Assembly (NCBI RefSeq): GCF_000445475.1
Contig: NZ_AUPZ01000001.1
Coordinates: 1 to 64,000 of the forward strand
Direction of reading: 5' to 3'
DNA length: 64,000 nucleotides
DNA from: Sulfurimonas hongkongensis
GTDB taxonomy: Bacteria > Campylobacterota > Campylobacteria > Campylobacterales > Sulfurimonadaceae
The notes under the pieces are model-generated. The model did no database searches. It worked only from the letters and a program-made list of their open reading frames with translations, and was not told the origin of the DNA. The stretch's first letter is position 1. Every line of letters starts with the position of its first letter. Of this stretch, positions 63,027 through 64,000 are shown one piece after another. The position numbers and the translations under genes are program-made.

Positions 63027-63635
63027 TTACAAGTCTGAGATAACCCTCTTCATCCCTTTAAAAACCAAGTGCTCATCCACCCTTGCTTCTTTGAAGATTT
63101 TAGCAAATAAGTTTGCATCTCCACCTGTTAATATTATCTCCATCTTATGTGACATCACTTCACAGTAGAGTGTTTTTAGGTAACCGTAGGTTATGGCATC
63201 TTGTGAATTTTTTGGTAGTCCTCTCAAGTCAATGTCAAAGTTAAACTCATAAGCTAGTGCGCTAGAGATGTTTTTATAACTCTCGCTCATTGTCTTTAGT
63301 CCAGGATAGATAAAACCACCCTCAAAGACTCCATCTCTTTTAACATCAACTGTTATAGCACTTCCTGCATCTAAGATAATGCCTCCCTCTATAGCTTCAA
63401 GAGCCATCATCCTATCCACGCCCATAGTCTCGTAGTACTTTGCTTTATCCAAATGAGTGGAGATGTCTACCCAGTTTGCTAGATTTTTTAAGCTTATATC
63501 TACATCCTTGTTTACGCTGATATAGTAAACTTTATGTTTAACTTCACTTGCATCAAAACTCTTTACATCCTTTTTAAAGCTCTCGCTTTGGGACAAAAAA
63601 TGATACGAAGTGTTGCCAATATCACATAAAAGCAT
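63027..63635 (-). CDS. coaX: type III pantothenate kinase
   Basis: A 202-residue enzyme for the first step of coenzyme A synthesis. The N-terminal phosphate motif is LLCDIGNTSYHF and the second is LDAGSAITVDV, with the intervening GVDRMMALEA typical of CoaX. It is shorter than many CoaX (about 255) but matches Campylobacterota forms. It overlaps the upstream gene by 1 bp. Confidence 0.92.
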   Translation of the reverse strand: MLLCDIGNTSYHFLSQSESFKKDVKSFDASEVKHKVYYISVNKDVDISLKNLANWVDISTHLDKAKYYETMGVDRMMALEAIEGGIILDAGSAITVDVKRDGVFEGGFIYPGLKTMSESYKNISSALAYEFNFDIDLRGLPKNSQDAITYGYLKTLYCEVMSHKMEIILTGGDANLFAKIFKEARVDEHLVFKGMKRVISDL

Positions 63636-63955
63636 TAGTAAATCTTCCAGCCTTTAGTGCTTAGTGCTTCTTTTGCTTTTGAGCAAAGTGGTGCATCTAT
63701 AAATACTATTTTATGCTTAAAATCATGTTCAAAAAAGATAGATAATTTTTCATAAATCTCTTCAAATTTATACACATCACGCATAAGCACCCTACTCTTT
63801 TGAGAAATTGCAAAGATAGCCCAAAAACAGCCTCTTATATCAGTAGCTTTATATATCTTTATCTTATTTCTGATACCAAGCTCTTTTGGAGAGACTTCTT
63901 GCATCTTTTTATAAATCTTACCCTTTAATCTTAGGGCATCTACTAAGGTTTGCAT
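63635..63955 (-). CDS. small protein of unknown function
   Basis: A 106-residue soluble protein rich in Lys and aromatic residues, with no signal peptide or recognised domain. Its stop overlaps the coaX start by 1 bp, so the two are coupled. The frame stays open upstream to the window edge, so the true start could lie beyond 64000; the ATG at 63955 has only a distant AAGG. Confidence 0.6.
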   Translation of the reverse strand: MQTLVDALRLKGKIYKKMQEVSPKELGIRNKIKIYKATDIRGCFWAIFAISQKSRVLMRDVYKFEEIYEKLSIFFEHDFKHKIVFIDAPLCSKAKEALSTKGWKIY

Positions 63956-64000
63956 ATCTATGATTAGCCTTTTTTTAAGTAGTATTTTAGCTAAATTTAG

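Overview
The window reads as a piece of a Campylobacterota (epsilonproteobacterial) chromosome. A free-living respiratory, Sulfurimonas-like bacterium is the best guess. The DNA is AT-rich and tightly packed with short intergenic gaps. The gene set fits that group: many small c-type cytochromes, NosL-type copper proteins, a very short ExbB, short-form HisG, an atpB gene away from the rest of the ATP synthase, and NIT-domain signalling proteins. No rRNA, tRNA, CRISPR array, transposase or prophage was recognised. The genus is inference; no marker gene was compared.

Layout. 1-8.4 kb (mostly minus): a 21-bp tandem repeat, polA, a membrane diguanylate cyclase, a TauE/SafE-like membrane protein with a NosL-like protein, a Xer-type recombinase, and a lipoprotein/membrane-protein pair resembling BamB/YfgM. 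8.5-9.9 kb (plus): gatC and pilT. 10.2-23.2 kb (plus): ten tightly spaced genes forming one apparent operon. They encode a TonB-dependent receptor, ExbB, ExbD, a CcdA/DsbD-like membrane protein, two membrane polyferredoxins (one with a large periplasmic DUF4198-like domain), an HgdB-type protein with its HgdC-type ATP-driven activator, an RND transporter and TonB. This is the most interesting locus. It couples energised outer-membrane uptake to very low-potential, ATP-driven electron transfer. 23.2-28.5 kb: a NIT-domain chemoreceptor and a NIT-PAS-GGDEF-EAL protein, transcribed away from a small XRE regulator, with two copies of a perfect palindrome in the shared control region.

28.8-36.1 kb (minus): a nine-gene operon with NosL, two NosL-like proteins (three NosL-like domains), a MacB/LolD-type ABC ATPase and FtsX-type permease, a Cys-motif membrane protein, a Crp/Fnr regulator and, last, an inactive dihydroorotase homologue. 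No nosZ is present. 36.2-39 kb: DUF4149, prmC, an M48 protease and a small membrane protein. 39.1-44.3 kb: cytochromes c, lpxB, a DegT-family protein lacking the PLP lysine, a DASS transporter and a cytochrome behind an FNR-like box. 44.3-52.2 kb (minus): gpsA, a K+ channel with a separate RCK subunit, gatB, two small membrane proteins, atpB, truD and ribF. 52.3-64 kb: pdxA, a dihaem peroxidase, a YceI protein, a metallophosphoesterase, two methyltransferases, hisG, metE, a dihaem cytochrome lipoprotein, a DsrE-family protein and coaX.

Two families of dispersed intergenic repeats are visible. One, built round CCGTGTCAAGCACGG and a GTCATCC...TTCAGGATC half, occurs near 0.1, 9.9, 28.7 and 57.7 kb. 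The other, containing AACTCGGAAGTG, occurs near 32.7 and 56.2 kb. Several start codons were moved from the longest open frame to a downstream codon with a good ribosome-binding site; each case is noted.
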